Positions 44,098 through 58,011 of a stretch of 64,000 bases of DNA are shown here, piece by piece (position 1 is the first letter of the stretch; each line of letters opens with the position of its first letter). A program made the position numbers and the translations under genes. Location: contig CAJJDN010000104.1 in NCBI GenBank assembly GCA_905182985.1, positions 219,605 to 283,604 of the forward strand. The letters are read 5' to 3'. The notes beneath the pieces are model-generated. The model worked only from the letters and a program-made list of their open reading frames with translations, searched no databases and was not told the origin of the DNA. This DNA comes from Paramecium sonneborni. Taxonomy: Eukaryota; Ciliophora; Oligohymenophorea; Peniculida; Parameciidae.

Positions 44098-45993
44098 TCA
44101 TAATAATTCTCTATCAGTTTACATTGCAGGTAAATGAACAGTTTCATATACATGATCATATATTAAAGTCTTTCTTCTAGTTTGGCTAGATTTATATATA
44201 ATATTTTTATGAGGTTTTAAAGAGATTACAGGTAAAAGATGAAGATCACTTGGAAGATTTCTATAAAGATAAAACTCTAAAGAAATTTCGCCTCTATTGA
44301 TTTATTTCCAGATTAACTTATCCTAAGGTCCAAGTTTTCTTATTATCATCAAAGCTATAGGCAAATCAAGACTAAATGTTCCACTACTATTATCAATATA
44401 ATCTTGTAAATTTTAAGGATTGATTATTGGCAATTTCTATAAAAATTATCTAGAAATAGGGTTGCCAATATAATCAATCTTTACTTACAGAATTTGATGT
44501 AACATTTCTGGCATCATAAAATCTTTTATTGTTATTTTAATATCTTCTGATTTTTCAGATATAAAAAATAACAAATTGAAAAATAGTTAAATAAATTAAG
44601 CTTAATCTTGATTAATTTCTTTCTATTGCAATTTATTTATAAATTGTATCCTCAGATTCTTTTTATTCATCAAATTATCACTGACAACATCTATGATAAA
44701 TTACATAATTTTATCAATTGCAAATGATAGAATAATGGTTTTTTAAAACTATTTGTTTATTTGAAAAAAATCTTTTAAATTCTAATATTCATGTTAGGCT
44801 TTGTAAAGTTTAGCTTATATTATTTTATGTAGTACTTTTATTTTTTAAGCATCTTTCTAAATGTTCGAATGGTTTTTAATCCAAGTATAGTAAATCAATA
44901 CAGGTTTTATATTTGTCATAAATATATCTTGAACGAAATCCAATCCACGTTTAAGTGTGTCTCTTTTTAATTTCAATTCCTCAATTTAATGTTCTTTATA
45001 ATTTTTCTTTATTATTATTATTACACTAGGCATAATATAAAATGTTCTATGTACATAAATCTAAAAATCCCCTAAATTTATAACACCTACTAATTAATAT
45101 TCATTTTGATTCAAAACCTCCTAAGTCAATTTGCTAGACTTTTTGTTTAGAATCAAAATCAAAAATTACTCCAAAGTCATTTTTTAATTAATTTAATTGA
45201 ACAAAATTTAATCTGAAATTCTTTTATTCTTTTTTATTTATATTTAAATCTGTCTTATCTCATTATTAAATTCTATTTAATCTGATTAATTTATTGAAGT
45301 TAATAAATTTCTTTATAGAAGAATCAATTAACATGCTGATGTATCATAAGCAACTCGATACAATTATATATTTAATTAATTAAAAAGTATTTCATTAATT
45401 TTAACCTAATTAATGTCCTCAATATAATTAATTCTTTTATGTTATTCTTTCTAATACATGTGTTGAAGAATCACAGCTATATATATAAGATTTTATAAAA
45501 TGGTTAAAGCTGATACTTCAACTTATCTGTACTAAATTATCATATTAAATATAAATATGATCATTAAAATTAAGTATTGCTTTAAAATTTTAAAATTTCT
45601 AATTAAACTATGTTAATCACATATATACCAAAAAGTTGCGAAAGTAGTAAGCACTGAGTCGATATTGAATTATTCCTTTGATATACCATCAAAAAATTTA
45701 GGATTTTGTTTATATATGGCAAGTAATAAAATTATTGTGATGAAAAATACTTTTTCAATGAGTTTAGTTTAATTTCTAAATCTATAAGAAATAAATAATA
45801 AACACAAACAAAAAGACCAGATTGCAACACTTATCCAAAATTTTTCCAAAACCTATTCAACCATCAGAAGAGCTAAAATAACGATTATTAACCATTTTTG
45901 TTTCTCTTAACATCTTCTAACATGATTTTAGTGAGCATGTGAAAATTAGGATTCTAAATTAGAATCCGAAAAGGAAAGAGTCCATGAATTCAT
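44098..45993 (-). CDS. Six-TM protein with degenerate histidine-kinase-like region, 631 aa
   Basis: Intronless reverse frame of 632 codons. After a polar start (MNSWTLSFSDSNLES) come about six hydrophobic helices (residues ~32-190; KWLIIVILALLMVEQ, WISVAIWSFCLCLLFIS). The C-terminal half has the order of a sensor histidine kinase: FIQLFFNLLFFISEKS in place of the N box 'LLNLLSNAxKF', and GTFSLDLPIALMIIRKLG in place of the G box 'GTGLGLxIxxxLxxxM'. A phosphoacceptor His and the ATP-binding Asn/Gly residues are missing, so kinase activity is unlikely. The relation is inferred from motif order only. It is convergent with the PAS receptor, stops 42 bp apart. Confidence 0.6.
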
Positions 45994-46031
45994 AAATGAG
46001 TTTTATATTAATTTTAATATAACTACATAAG

Positions 46032-46767
46032 ATGGTTTTTTTGAAATTTCTGAATAGTAAATCAATCTTTTTCATTAAACTATTTACATTTGTTTTCATT
46101 TCTAATTTAAAAAATTCAGCATTTAATTATTTCCTATGATGTGAAAAAAATTTACTCATTAATTCCAATTGTTGAAAGAGTATTCGATTTTTAATAATTA
46201 ATTAGATAATTATATGTTGAATTTCAAAGAATTAGACAATTAAAAAAAGTGATTAAGTTAACCCCAACAATTACGGAGAAAAGGAAAAAAAAATATATTG
46301 ATATTTTTAATTACCAAGTCTAATTAATATTAGGGTCATTAATAAAATTAATTACTTCTGAAATTCATGATGAATCACCAAATAAATAGCTAATAATTAT
46401 GAGAATTTTATAAATAAAATTGAATTTCATTTATAAATTATTTAGTGAAGATTAATTATAAATTTAATTTTATATGGATAGATATCAAAGGAGAATTTTA
46501 GTTTTATTTAAGATTTTTCAAGCAAAAAACACTGAATAATACATTCTTAATTTATAATATAATCTTAATTAAATTAATGTTCTTGTATTTATTATAAATA
46601 TATGCGTGGTAATCTTAAATGAACAAATTTAAGATTTAAGAAAAAGACCTTTAAAAGTTTCTAAATATTTGGAGTATCTATTAGCCTAGAAATAAGTAAT
46701 AATTTAGATAATTGGTATTCTGATATGTAATTGCAGATAATAGAGATTGATAAATGAATCAAGATGA
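46032..46767 (+). CDS. Hypothetical protein, 235 aa, one intron
   Basis: Intron at 46092-46119 (28 nt, GTTTTC...CAG). Reads MVFLKFLNSKSIFFIKLFTF, then SYDVKKIYSLIPIVERVFDF and a helical body ending in hydrophobic VLVFIINICVVILNEQI. No family recognised. An alternative 3' end exists: a 37- or 49-nt intron ending at 46763 would extend it to a TGA at 46856-46858, but that overlaps the well-supported last exon of ORC1, so I prefer 46767. Confidence 0.55.
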
Positions 46768-46816
46768 TTATAAAATATATAATGATAATTCTAAATATGA
46801 ATATGATTCAATTGGA

Positions 46817-48873
46817 TCAGAAAAACTAAGAAAACTATTAAAACAATGTATCATTTGAGAGACCATTTTTAATGTCGTCAACATTGATTTTCAAATGGAT
46901 CATTAAGTCATTAATATTTCTTAAGTTATCTTTTTAGAGGGAGTCCTAAAATAAATACAAATATTTACATTAACTTTCTATTACCAAGAAGTTTTATTCA
47001 GGAGAATATTTTATTCTTTAACTTCAACTAAGTTTAATTCAGTTAATTTTAATAGTATAGATTTGATTTCTTAATAAGTAATAGGATCATCTTTATTTTA
47101 TATAAGATGTTAATTGAATCTTTAAAGAACTTATTAAAGATAAACAACATTATATCCTTTAATATGAATTTCTAAGGCAATAGTAATTAAGAGTAATTTA
47201 AGTGATTTACTGAATGAATGTAAACAAGCATGATAAGCTTTGTTATAAATTCTATCATAGGCAATTTTCACATGATTAACTTCAATATGTTTAAATTATG
47301 CAGTTTTAAGAAGTTCTTCTTTTCCAATTTCAATAGCTTTTCTACAAACACATAAAGTTTTTCTAATGTCAGTAGAGATTGTTGCAATCTTTTTTCCAAG
47401 ATAATTTAGAGTGTTTGATGCAAATAATTCTTTGATTTTCTTATCTTTCATTCTTTATTACAAAATAGTTTCAATTTAAGTACTTGTATAAGGTCTAAAA
47501 ACAACTCTATGATTTCCAAGTCTTGATTATAATTTAGGTTTCAATCTTTCTGGAAAATCCATTGTATTAGCAATCATAATTATTGTCAACTTTGCATGTT
47601 TTTATTATGGCCAATCTACTAAATTATATAACACTTATTAATCAGGAGTAAATAGATTATCACATTCATCTAAAAGAATGACTCTATTTTTCTTAATAAC
47701 AGATTTTTCATATGCTTTATAGTTTGTAGGTAGACAACCTTTAGTAAATAATTCAGCTAAATTATAATGTATTTTTAATACTTAATAATATGCATGCTTA
47801 TGCTTTAGAAGCATCTTTTATACTAGTGAGTTTCTCTAATAAAAAAGAATATATATTATCAGGCAATCCAAAATTCATAGCATTAGCATATATAAATTAG
47901 AAATTATCTTTTTTACTTAATAATTTCTTTTAAGCTTCCATAACTGTTGCAGTCTTACCAATTCCTGGTACTCCAGAAATATCTTAATTTAATAATTATA
48001 TTTACATAATGCCTAAGATTATCCATTATTCTTTACACCATCTTCTATAAATTTAGTAATCAAATCTTTTTCTTAATCTCTACATAATATCTCTTCTGGA
48101 ATTGTAGCTTCTAATAGAGAATTGTAACATTCATTCATAGAATCTAATTTAGTCTTCATTGCTTTAGATAATTTCACAGAAGTTTAAGTTTATGTTGGTT
48201 CTATTTATAAATCTAAATCTAATTTCTTAATATTCTTTGTATATGAATTTCTTTCAGTTGTTAACGAATTCTCATTATGTTATTATGTCTATTTTGGAAC
48301 TCCTAATAGATAATGTTTAGTATGATTGATATCCTTGTTAAGTTCTTAATACCAATCCTCTTCCATGTCCATAGTGTCATCTTGAACTTTTGGATTCATT
48401 ATTAACTTTTTTGGCTTTATAGATAATATCTTTGGTTTATTTAATTGCCTTGAAGTATTAGTTGGCAATTCTGATTGATTCAAAGTAAATAACTACGACG
48501 AGTCATTGGTACATTCTTACTCAATCACTATTTTTTAAGATACCTTATTAATAACAGGAATCTCTTGAGGCGCGAAATTATCCCTCCTTTTAATTATAAT
48601 TGTACTGTCTATTTTCATTCATATCTATGCAACTCTTATTTCTATTCTCTCTTCTTTGGTACACTTCTCTTCTATAATGCTCTTCTTCATCCTATGGAAT
48701 CACAAAATAAAAGTCTGGTTTCACATTCTTTATTTTTGTAGATTAAGCACTAGGAACTATTGGAGCTGGTTGAACTTTCTCTATTTTTGCTGGTTATTTT
48801 TTGCCTTAAGAAATAATAAATCTCTTATACTTATTGAACTTTGTTATTTTTAAGTTTTTTTTTTTGGTGCCAT
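46817..48873 (-). CDS. ORC1: Origin recognition complex subunit 1-like AAA+ ATPase, 645 aa
   Basis: Replication initiator ATPase of the ORC1/CDC6 family. Introns: 48805-48830 (26 nt, AAG), 48584-48605 (22, GAG; or 19 nt, 48587-48605, AAG), 47983-48005 (23, AAG), 47757-47781 (25, TAG), 46946-46968 (23, TAG). Seen: ISGVPGIGKTATVMEA (Walker A) near residue 275, RVILLDECDNLFTPDQ (Walker B), IIMIANTMDFPERLKPKLQS and SRLGNHRVVFRPYT (sensor 1 / ORC1 segment), then a winged-helix-like C-terminus. The N-terminal ~220 residues are basic and disordered (MAPKKKTQK...), with no BAH domain. ORC1 fits better than CDC6 because of the long N-terminus. Confidence 0.88.
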
Positions 48874-48945
48874 AATTGTTTTTAATAAATTTAATTATAT
48901 AATATTTGGCACAAAAATTATAGTATAAATATAGAAAATAATTAC

Positions 48946-50222
<1,277 letters not shown>

Positions 50223-51578
50223 TAAATATTTTCAACTTTATATATATAAATTTCAATCTTAAGTATTAACTATTATTCTTCTATTCATCTACGTTTGTAA
50301 AACACAAAATATATAAACTCAAATTCATCCAACTCATTCATTTGATCTTCATCAAAATTGTATCATTTAATATTTAACTATACTTGTACCACATGGATTA
50401 AATTTATTTAAATAAAACTATTTTATTTATAACACTAAATACTTCAAGTATATTATTCTTTCAAAAGGTATTAAAGTGTCCTTCTCCTATGATTCCCAAA
50501 TGATTTGATAATCATAATTAATTTCTTGTCACCTTCATTTTATTTGACAATTCCTTTTCTATTTTTTCAGTCTCTATTAATTCTATCCTATATTTATTCT
50601 AAATGAATCTTTTTAAATCAAGAATTATTATTATTTTTCTTTATTATTCATCATATTTCTCTCCTCTAAGAGATTAAAACAAGAAAATTACATAACATAA
50701 TATCATACCCACTTTTAGAATTCTTTTTGGTAAGATTGATTTAAATATTGGAAGCAATAGGATTCTAGATATCATTATAATTAGAATTAGAAAACATATA
50801 TTCTTAATTCGGTTCCATTGTATAATATACTATTTAGTAAATTGATTTAAGTGAATTATTTTTGATCCTTCTTATTTTTTATCAGTTTAGAGAAATTATT
50901 TAATAACTTTAAATTGAATAGACTTTTATTTTTATTTGGAATATTTAATCCAACATTATTAGAGTTGATTTATATTATTATGCATTAAATTTACAATATA
51001 AGCCTTATTGATGGTAAGATGATTTTCTCAACTTCCTTTTGCTATATGTAGGTATAGTTTTTATAGGATTGCATATAGATCTCTCATTAAACAATTATCA
51101 TCTATTTATAAATATTCTTTTTCGAATTAGATTATCTTAAATAATTAACATATCATATCTATTTGATAAAATCAATGTGTTATTAAACTTAAAATGAAAT
51201 TAACTTTGTATTTTGGCCTTATTCAATTAATTCTATATCCATGATGAAATCACAATATAATTTTTTCCTTTTTATAAATTTATTTTCAACGATTAATTCT
51301 ATGAATTTATACTAATATCATATAATAATTTAATTACTAATCATTTTTTCCTGATATTCATGATAATTTTGATTAATACAATTTGTATAAATAATATTGA
51401 AATAATAATTGATATATAAAATTCTTTAACATCCATTACAGAATTATAAGAACTATAACTATATAAATTAATTAACCCCCATTCCAAAATAATTTATCAA
51501 TAATTATTTTAACCTTTTTCTTTGTATAAAATAAATATCACACAAATATTTTGGGCTTAATTTTTACTAATTATAATA
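50223..51578. other. Long gene-poor region, possible reverse-strand remnant
   Basis: Reverse-strand pieces around 50530-50640 (DLKRFIQNKYRIELIETEKI...) and just beyond look coding but are broken by TGA, and I could not join them. The right part (51045-51578) belongs to duplication 2. The rest is AT-rich with no feature seen. Confidence 0.35.
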
Positions 51579-52378
51579 ATGTCTGTAGATATCTCTTAGT
51601 CCAATCATTAATTAACGAACTCTATTCCATAACGTAAAACATTTATTCATAATAATTATCAGAATAGGTTACAACAGATAATGAAATCCTTGATGCCTTA
51701 CTATCCAGAAAACCTTTTTATGAATCTTTATTTGATAACTTAGTCAAAATGGGTTTGCCAGTTCTTTCCATTAACCCTAATTAAAATTTCATCAATTCCA
51801 TTAACAATGACCCATTTGATATTCCTTCACTTTAAAGGCTAATATCTATTAAATTGGAGGGACAACCGATATCCTTTCATCGTTCAAAATTGGCTCATTA
51901 ATGTAAGAATTTCATTACTCAATCTCTTAATACTAATTAAAATATCGAATTAGAACATATGCTTGCTTTAATCAAAAAAACTACAGATTCTGTTTTTTTA
52001 CCTAAAATTTCTAGATTGGATTATTCATAACTAAATTATGATCAAGAATTCAATTATACTCTATTCCTTAAATTACTTAATATGAATCATGTTCATCCTA
52101 TTTCAACTAATCTCACCTTTACTACTACTGAAATTTCTGGTTATTATGAAATCAAAAATATTGAAGATTTAAGAGATCATGAGTAAATTGATACATTTAT
52201 TGCTGTCAGAAAATTAAGACAGCAAATTTTTTAAATTATTGAATCTATTGCTGAAATTTTAGATTCATTAGATTCTCTTCATATTACTAGAATAGAAGAT
52301 GCATTCCTTAGATATATTAATGTTAAAGCATCCTTATAATTACCATTTACTAAATCTATTAATCAAGAATGCATTGAA
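51045..52378 (+). repeat. Direct duplication 2, copy A (1,334 bp)
   Basis: Identical to 52380-53713, offset 1,335 bp, and ending at the single N at 52379. It includes 534 bp of spacer and the first 800 bp of the CAF-1 gene. Confidence 0.95.
51579..52378 (+). pseudogene. Truncated copy of the CAF-1 large-subunit gene
   Basis: ATG at 51579 and a 29-nt intron at 51634-51662, identical to the complete gene in copy B, but cut by the N at 52379. It is an assembly copy rather than a paralogue: there is no divergence at all, even in spacer and intron. Confidence 0.85.
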
Positions 52379-52379
52379 N
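52379..52379. other. Single-N contig joint
   Basis: One N exactly at the junction of two identical 1,334-bp copies. Confidence 0.95.
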
Positions 52380-53713
52380 TATGTAGGTATAGTTTTTATA
52401 GGATTGCATATAGATCTCTCATTAAACAATTATCATCTATTTATAAATATTCTTTTTCGAATTAGATTATCTTAAATAATTAACATATCATATCTATTTG
52501 ATAAAATCAATGTGTTATTAAACTTAAAATGAAATTAACTTTGTATTTTGGCCTTATTCAATTAATTCTATATCCATGATGAAATCACAATATAATTTTT
52601 TCCTTTTTATAAATTTATTTTCAACGATTAATTCTATGAATTTATACTAATATCATATAATAATTTAATTACTAATCATTTTTTCCTGATATTCATGATA
52701 ATTTTGATTAATACAATTTGTATAAATAATATTGAAATAATAATTGATATATAAAATTCTTTAACATCCATTACAGAATTATAAGAACTATAACTATATA
52801 AATTAATTAACCCCCATTCCAAAATAATTTATCAATAATTATTTTAACCTTTTTCTTTGTATAAAATAAATATCACACAAATATTTTGGGCTTAATTTTT
52901 ACTAATTATAATAATGTCTGTAGATATCTCTTAGTCCAATCATTAATTAACGAACTCTATTCCATAACGTAAAACATTTATTCATAATAATTATCAGAAT
53001 AGGTTACAACAGATAATGAAATCCTTGATGCCTTACTATCCAGAAAACCTTTTTATGAATCTTTATTTGATAACTTAGTCAAAATGGGTTTGCCAGTTCT
53101 TTCCATTAACCCTAATTAAAATTTCATCAATTCCATTAACAATGACCCATTTGATATTCCTTCACTTTAAAGGCTAATATCTATTAAATTGGAGGGACAA
53201 CCGATATCCTTTCATCGTTCAAAATTGGCTCATTAATGTAAGAATTTCATTACTCAATCTCTTAATACTAATTAAAATATCGAATTAGAACATATGCTTG
53301 CTTTAATCAAAAAAACTACAGATTCTGTTTTTTTACCTAAAATTTCTAGATTGGATTATTCATAACTAAATTATGATCAAGAATTCAATTATACTCTATT
53401 CCTTAAATTACTTAATATGAATCATGTTCATCCTATTTCAACTAATCTCACCTTTACTACTACTGAAATTTCTGGTTATTATGAAATCAAAAATATTGAA
53501 GATTTAAGAGATCATGAGTAAATTGATACATTTATTGCTGTCAGAAAATTAAGACAGCAAATTTTTTAAATTATTGAATCTATTGCTGAAATTTTAGATT
53601 CATTAGATTCTCTTCATATTACTAGAATAGAAGATGCATTCCTTAGATATATTAATGTTAAAGCATCCTTATAATTACCATTTACTAAATCTATTAATCA
53701 AGAATGCATTGAA
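52380..53713 (+). repeat. Direct duplication 2, copy B (1,334 bp)
   Basis: Starts right after the N at 52379 and is identical to 51045-52378. The gene continues beyond it without interruption. Confidence 0.95.
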
Positions 53714-54656
53714 AAGTATATTTCTGAAGATCTTCCTACTGAAGAATCAGCTCAAAATTTTAGTAAAGTAATCATTACTTAAAAAATTAATGATCATTCT
53801 AAAACTTAAGAATAAAGTACTAAAAGTAAATTTTATTCTTATCTTAGAAATTAAAAAAATCACAAAAGAAGATTATTATTTAAAATAAAAAAAAGAAAAC
53901 CAAGAATCTACAAAAGTTAGAATGAAAAATGATAATATTGATAAATTTATGAGAAAATCTGCCAAAAATTAACTTAAAAAATGTCTTCACAAATCAATTT
54001 CATAGTGGGATCAAGAGAGACAAGTTGAATTTGAAAAGAAAATATCCAATTTAGATAAACTTTTTATTTCAAATTTCATTGAAATCTAATAATCAAATAT
54101 TAATAATGAAACTTTAGCTAAACCAAATAAACCTAATAATAAAAGAAAGGTTTATTTTGATGTTTTTGATTCTTGTAGATATTATAATGGGAAAATTATT
54201 GACTTTAAGATTATTAATCCTAGAAAACCTTTCTTCTAATATTCATTCATTGAATATAATTTAGATTCTGAAGAAGAAGTTGCTGAAGATGTTTGCTCTG
54301 AAGAAAGATCTGTTGATATGACATCTTCTGAATCTCTTTAAGAATTTATTGAATTGGATATTAAAAATTCATTTATTTAAAATGAAGAACCATTTACGTT
54401 AATATTTGATCCTAAAAATTATGAATAATTTTCAAATTATAAAGCTATCATATTATCAGATATTACACCAATATTTGAATAAGAAGCTAAAACGAATTAA
54501 AACAATAAATAATTAAGCAAAAGTGCTCATCTAAAAAATAAAAAAGATTTAATTGTCAAAACATTAGAAAATATATTGACTCCAATAAAAAATGAAAGTC
54601 TATAATTTTTAGATACTGAATTCTTGATTATTCCTGAATCAGTTGAGAAGTTATGA
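52914..54656 (+). CDS. CHAF1A: CAF-1 large subunit (p150)-like histone chaperone, 563 aa
   Basis: CAF-1 deposits H3-H4 behind replication forks. Introns at 52969-52997 (29 nt, CAG) and 53826-53847 (22, TAG) give 564 codons. The identifying block is near residue 380: FDVFDSCRYYNGKIIDFKII then NPRKPFFQYSFIEYNLDSEE and a run of acidic residues, matching p150 'ENYRPAYYGTW...INPRxPFxxDxxxxDYExDSDEEW'. A Lys/Glu-rich segment (KKIKKITKEDYYLKQKKENQ) precedes it, as in the family's KER region. The N-terminal 250 residues are not conserved. Presence of ORC1 nearby is probably coincidental. Confidence 0.75.
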
Positions 54657-54675
54657 TTTTATTAATTATGTTTAC

Positions 54676-55161
54676 TCAATTTTCATATACATAATTGTCA
54701 CTTAAAAAAAGACTAGGAATTCCCAATATTATCCATAATAATGCTTATGCTATACGAGGATAATGATAAAGCTTTTTAGATTCAATTTCTTCTTAAAATT
54801 AAGTAATCATCTCTGATCTTCTTAATCCTTCAACAAAAGGGAATCCAAAATTATTATCAATCAGAAATCTTAAATCTTTAGATTCCATTTCACCAATTTC
54901 ATCCAAATTTTATAATCGTTTTGCCAAAATTCTTATATATGCTTTCTTAATTTATTCCATTTTTTCTTCTTATTATTATATTTCAAACAATTTCATATGT
55001 TTCATATAAGAATAATAGATCTCCCTTAAAGATGTTTGTTAATGAACATTCAATAATTTAAAGTCTATTTCTTATAATGGACCGTATTTATGATGTTAAA
55101 TCTGATCAATTTTTATTTTGAATTAAGAAAAGCGAAAAGTATTTTTTATGTTCATTAACAT
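54676..55161 (-). CDS. Hypothetical protein, 161 aa
   Basis: Intronless reverse frame of 162 codons. Begins MLMNIKNTFRFSQFKIKIDQ, a basic start that could be a mitochondrial presequence; charged helical middle (EEKMEQIKKAYIRILAKRLQ); near the end a hydrophobic segment IAQALLWIILGIPSLFLSDN that may be a membrane helix. No family recognised. Its stop is 19 bp from the convergent CAF-1 stop. Confidence 0.65.
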
Positions 55162-55353
55162 TTATCTTTAATTAATAATTAACTTTATTTATTAGACAAT
55201 TTAAGTTTATGGCAGCAATAATAATTCAAATTTGATCTTTGATAAAATATTTGTTAGATTAGCTTCTCAAAATCATAAAAGATGAAAAAAATAAAATAAA
55301 ATTCATTATTAAAATAATTAATATTATATTAAGCATATAAAATAATCATTTCT

Positions 55354-57292
55354 TCAAATCCTGTTATTCTTTATTATATATCCATTTTTATCAAGGAGAT
55401 CACTTTATTTTCCCTTATTTTACAATAATTTACCAATAATAAATTTGATGTCATTTTTTGAATGATTTTTAATTGGTTAACAATTCTCTTTATTTTATTT
55501 AGTCTCTTCATGGGTACTATGATTATTGTGATTTTTTATTTTTTCTAAAAGATTTTCCTTCATTCTTAAAGTTGTACAAGGATACATACATTATTAACTT
55601 TTTTTTAATGTATTTAATTAATTCTATGTAAAAGCAGGAATTTTGAAACTATTAAGTGATGTATTATTAGTTTTTTATTAAGTTGAGGTACTCTATTAGA
55701 AACTTAACTCAGTTTAACCTAAAATTTTGTTTAAATTTGATATTTATTGTTTTACTCCTTCTTAAGACATAGATCTTTAATAATTTTAATTTTTTTATCT
55801 TTTTAATTCTTTATTGATAGATCTATTATAATCAAATTAAATTTAACGATTTGAAATATTTGGATTCAACTATTTAAAATGTTTTAGGTTTTATGTTTCA
55901 TCCTTTAAATTGCTTTTTGAATCCAATTAAAAAGATTCTTGATTTTATTAAAAGATGCTATGTTCTTATAAGTATGAATTAAGATTGTAATTATTACTGG
56001 TTGGAATAGAAATAGTTGATTATGACTTTTATTTTTTATCTTTCATTAAATTGAATTAATCTATTGAAATAGGCATTCCATCATTCATATTGCAAGATTT
56101 ATCAAATGATTGATTATTTTATTATAATTGTTATTAAATTAATTATTTTTAAGCTAAAATAATAGATTAAGTAGATGAATTTTTCAAATAGTTATTATAG
56201 ATTTAGACTTTATTTTCAGGACATGCTATGTGAAAACTTTTACATTAAATAGGACTATCATATGATTAGAGAGAACTCTTAATTTTAATAGCATCAATAC
56301 TTCTCTTTTTAGAAGTACTATTATGACAATTCATACTTTCTTGAAGATTTGAATCTCTATTAATTTTTTTCAATTCTTCAATTTGCTTCAATAAGATTTA
56401 TTTTTCATATGAGAATTAAGCCTAAATTTCAGTACTCTTATTATTCAACTAATTTATTTATTCTTCATATTATTATTTCAAATTCATGATATCAACATTT
56501 TACTCAATATGTTATTAATATTTTTTAATTGTATTCTAACATTTACTAATTCTCAATTATAATTGTTCTTTTTCTTTTTCATGTACCGTAGATAATTATG
56601 CAAATTTAGTTTCATAATCCTATTGCTTTGAATTATGATCTTATATATTTAGATCTTTTATTTTTTATATTTCCTGTTCTTGTAGTAATTTATATTATTA
56701 TTCTTTTTATTTAAAAGCATCCTCTTATTTTATTAATAGTTCTTTTAATCTTTGAATTTCCTAATTATTTGAAAGTTTCTCTTATTCAAGTTAAGAAATA
56801 CGATGATCATAAAGTAAGTATTGCTTTTAGTATTGTAATTCTAATTCTTTTACTTAGGATTCTTTTTCTTGTATTTATTCATATAAAGATCTAACCTTAA
56901 ATTTAGTAGAAATCATTACTTAAAATTCTAATTATTTAATCTACTCTTTATATTTAGTTTTACAATGGTCTTTCTGTTAAATATCAATATTCTTTTATAA
57001 TTCTGAAATTGATTTCTAAACTATAAAAAAATACAATATACTTTCTAAATGGCTGTTGAGTCATTTATAGCTTAACTAATTGTATCATTTAATTTTCTTT
57101 AATTAGTTTCTCTTAATTTATAATCTTCTAATTAGAGTTCAAGCAATTAGTTTTTTTGCTCTAGAACTGCTTTATCTTTTTTCCATTCATTTTCCTTAGA
57201 AATAAGCTTGTTAGTATAATTTATAAGGATACATATTTTCTCAATTTGACAATGTCATTCTCCTCAAAAAAATTAAATGAAGAATTAAGCAT
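55354..57292 (-). CDS. Coiled-coil protein resembling a guanylate-binding-protein tail, 628 aa
   Basis: Introns at 57207-57232 (26 nt, AAG) and 57016-57041 (26, TAG). Right after a 20-codon first exon comes NEWKKDKAVLEQKNQLLELQ then LEDYKLRETNQRKLNDTISQ, which resembles the C-terminal coiled coil of large GBP-like GTPases in ciliates. No GTPase motifs (P loop, RD, TKxD) occur here or just upstream, so this is a stand-alone tail. Residues ~75-330 are coiled coil; the last ~300 are Asn/Ser/Gln-rich and look disordered. Function unknown; the GBP relation is from pattern memory and needs a profile search. Confidence 0.6.
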
Positions 57293-57482
57293 TCAAAATA
57301 ATATAACGATTAAGTGAATTATTTATAAAATAATCACAAAATTCTCATAGAAGGTTAAAATGAATGGTGAAAATGTTTTATATTAAAATAGATTAATCAG
57401 CAATTTATACATTCTAAAAATATCAATTTTAAAATACCATTTTCCAACCAAAATTTGTTACAAGATATATTCATTAATTAAA

Positions 57483-57851
57483 ATGTAAAAAATCAAATTA
57501 TTCGTTCTTCTAGCTTTAGCAGCCACATTAGCAATGTTTATGTACTAATATGCACCTTTGGAACAATTTTATGTATTAATGATATAATATTATAGAATTT
57601 GAGAAAACTATCTCATGAAACATACACCAAAGGAGAAGCCAATTACGACTTTTGCATGTAATTATGTACAAGCAAAGGAGGAGTTAATTGTGGTGGAAAA
57701 AGAAAAGGTATTCATATTCGTTTTTTATAAAATTAAAGGTTGTTGTCAACCAAGTGCTTGTAGTGCTAACAAAATTTATGGATATGATGAATGTGCTAAA
57801 GGTTAATCTGTAAGACTTGGTACTGATAGATGCATAGGTAGTTGGGATTGA
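57483..57851 (+). CDS. Cys-rich secreted peptide, 104 aa, two introns
   Basis: Introns at 57573-57595 (23 nt, TAG) and 57708-57738 (31, AAG) give 105 codons. The N-terminus MQKIKLFVLLALAATLAMFM is a clear signal peptide. The mature part has about nine Cys (DFCMQLCTSKGGVNCGG, GCCQPSACSANK, DECAKG, DRCIGSWD), typical of disulphide-stabilised extracellular proteins. No known fold recognised. Without splicing, the frame breaks in each exon. Confidence 0.75.
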
Positions 57852-58011
57852 ATTAATACATAAATTTACATAAATTTCTTAATTATTTTCTTCATACATA
57901 TTTGCATACATACTATATATATTATTTTTAATAAGATTTTTACATTATTTTTTATATTACGAGAATAAATATACTCTCTATTTTAAAATCAATTTTATTT
58001 TATTCATATTT

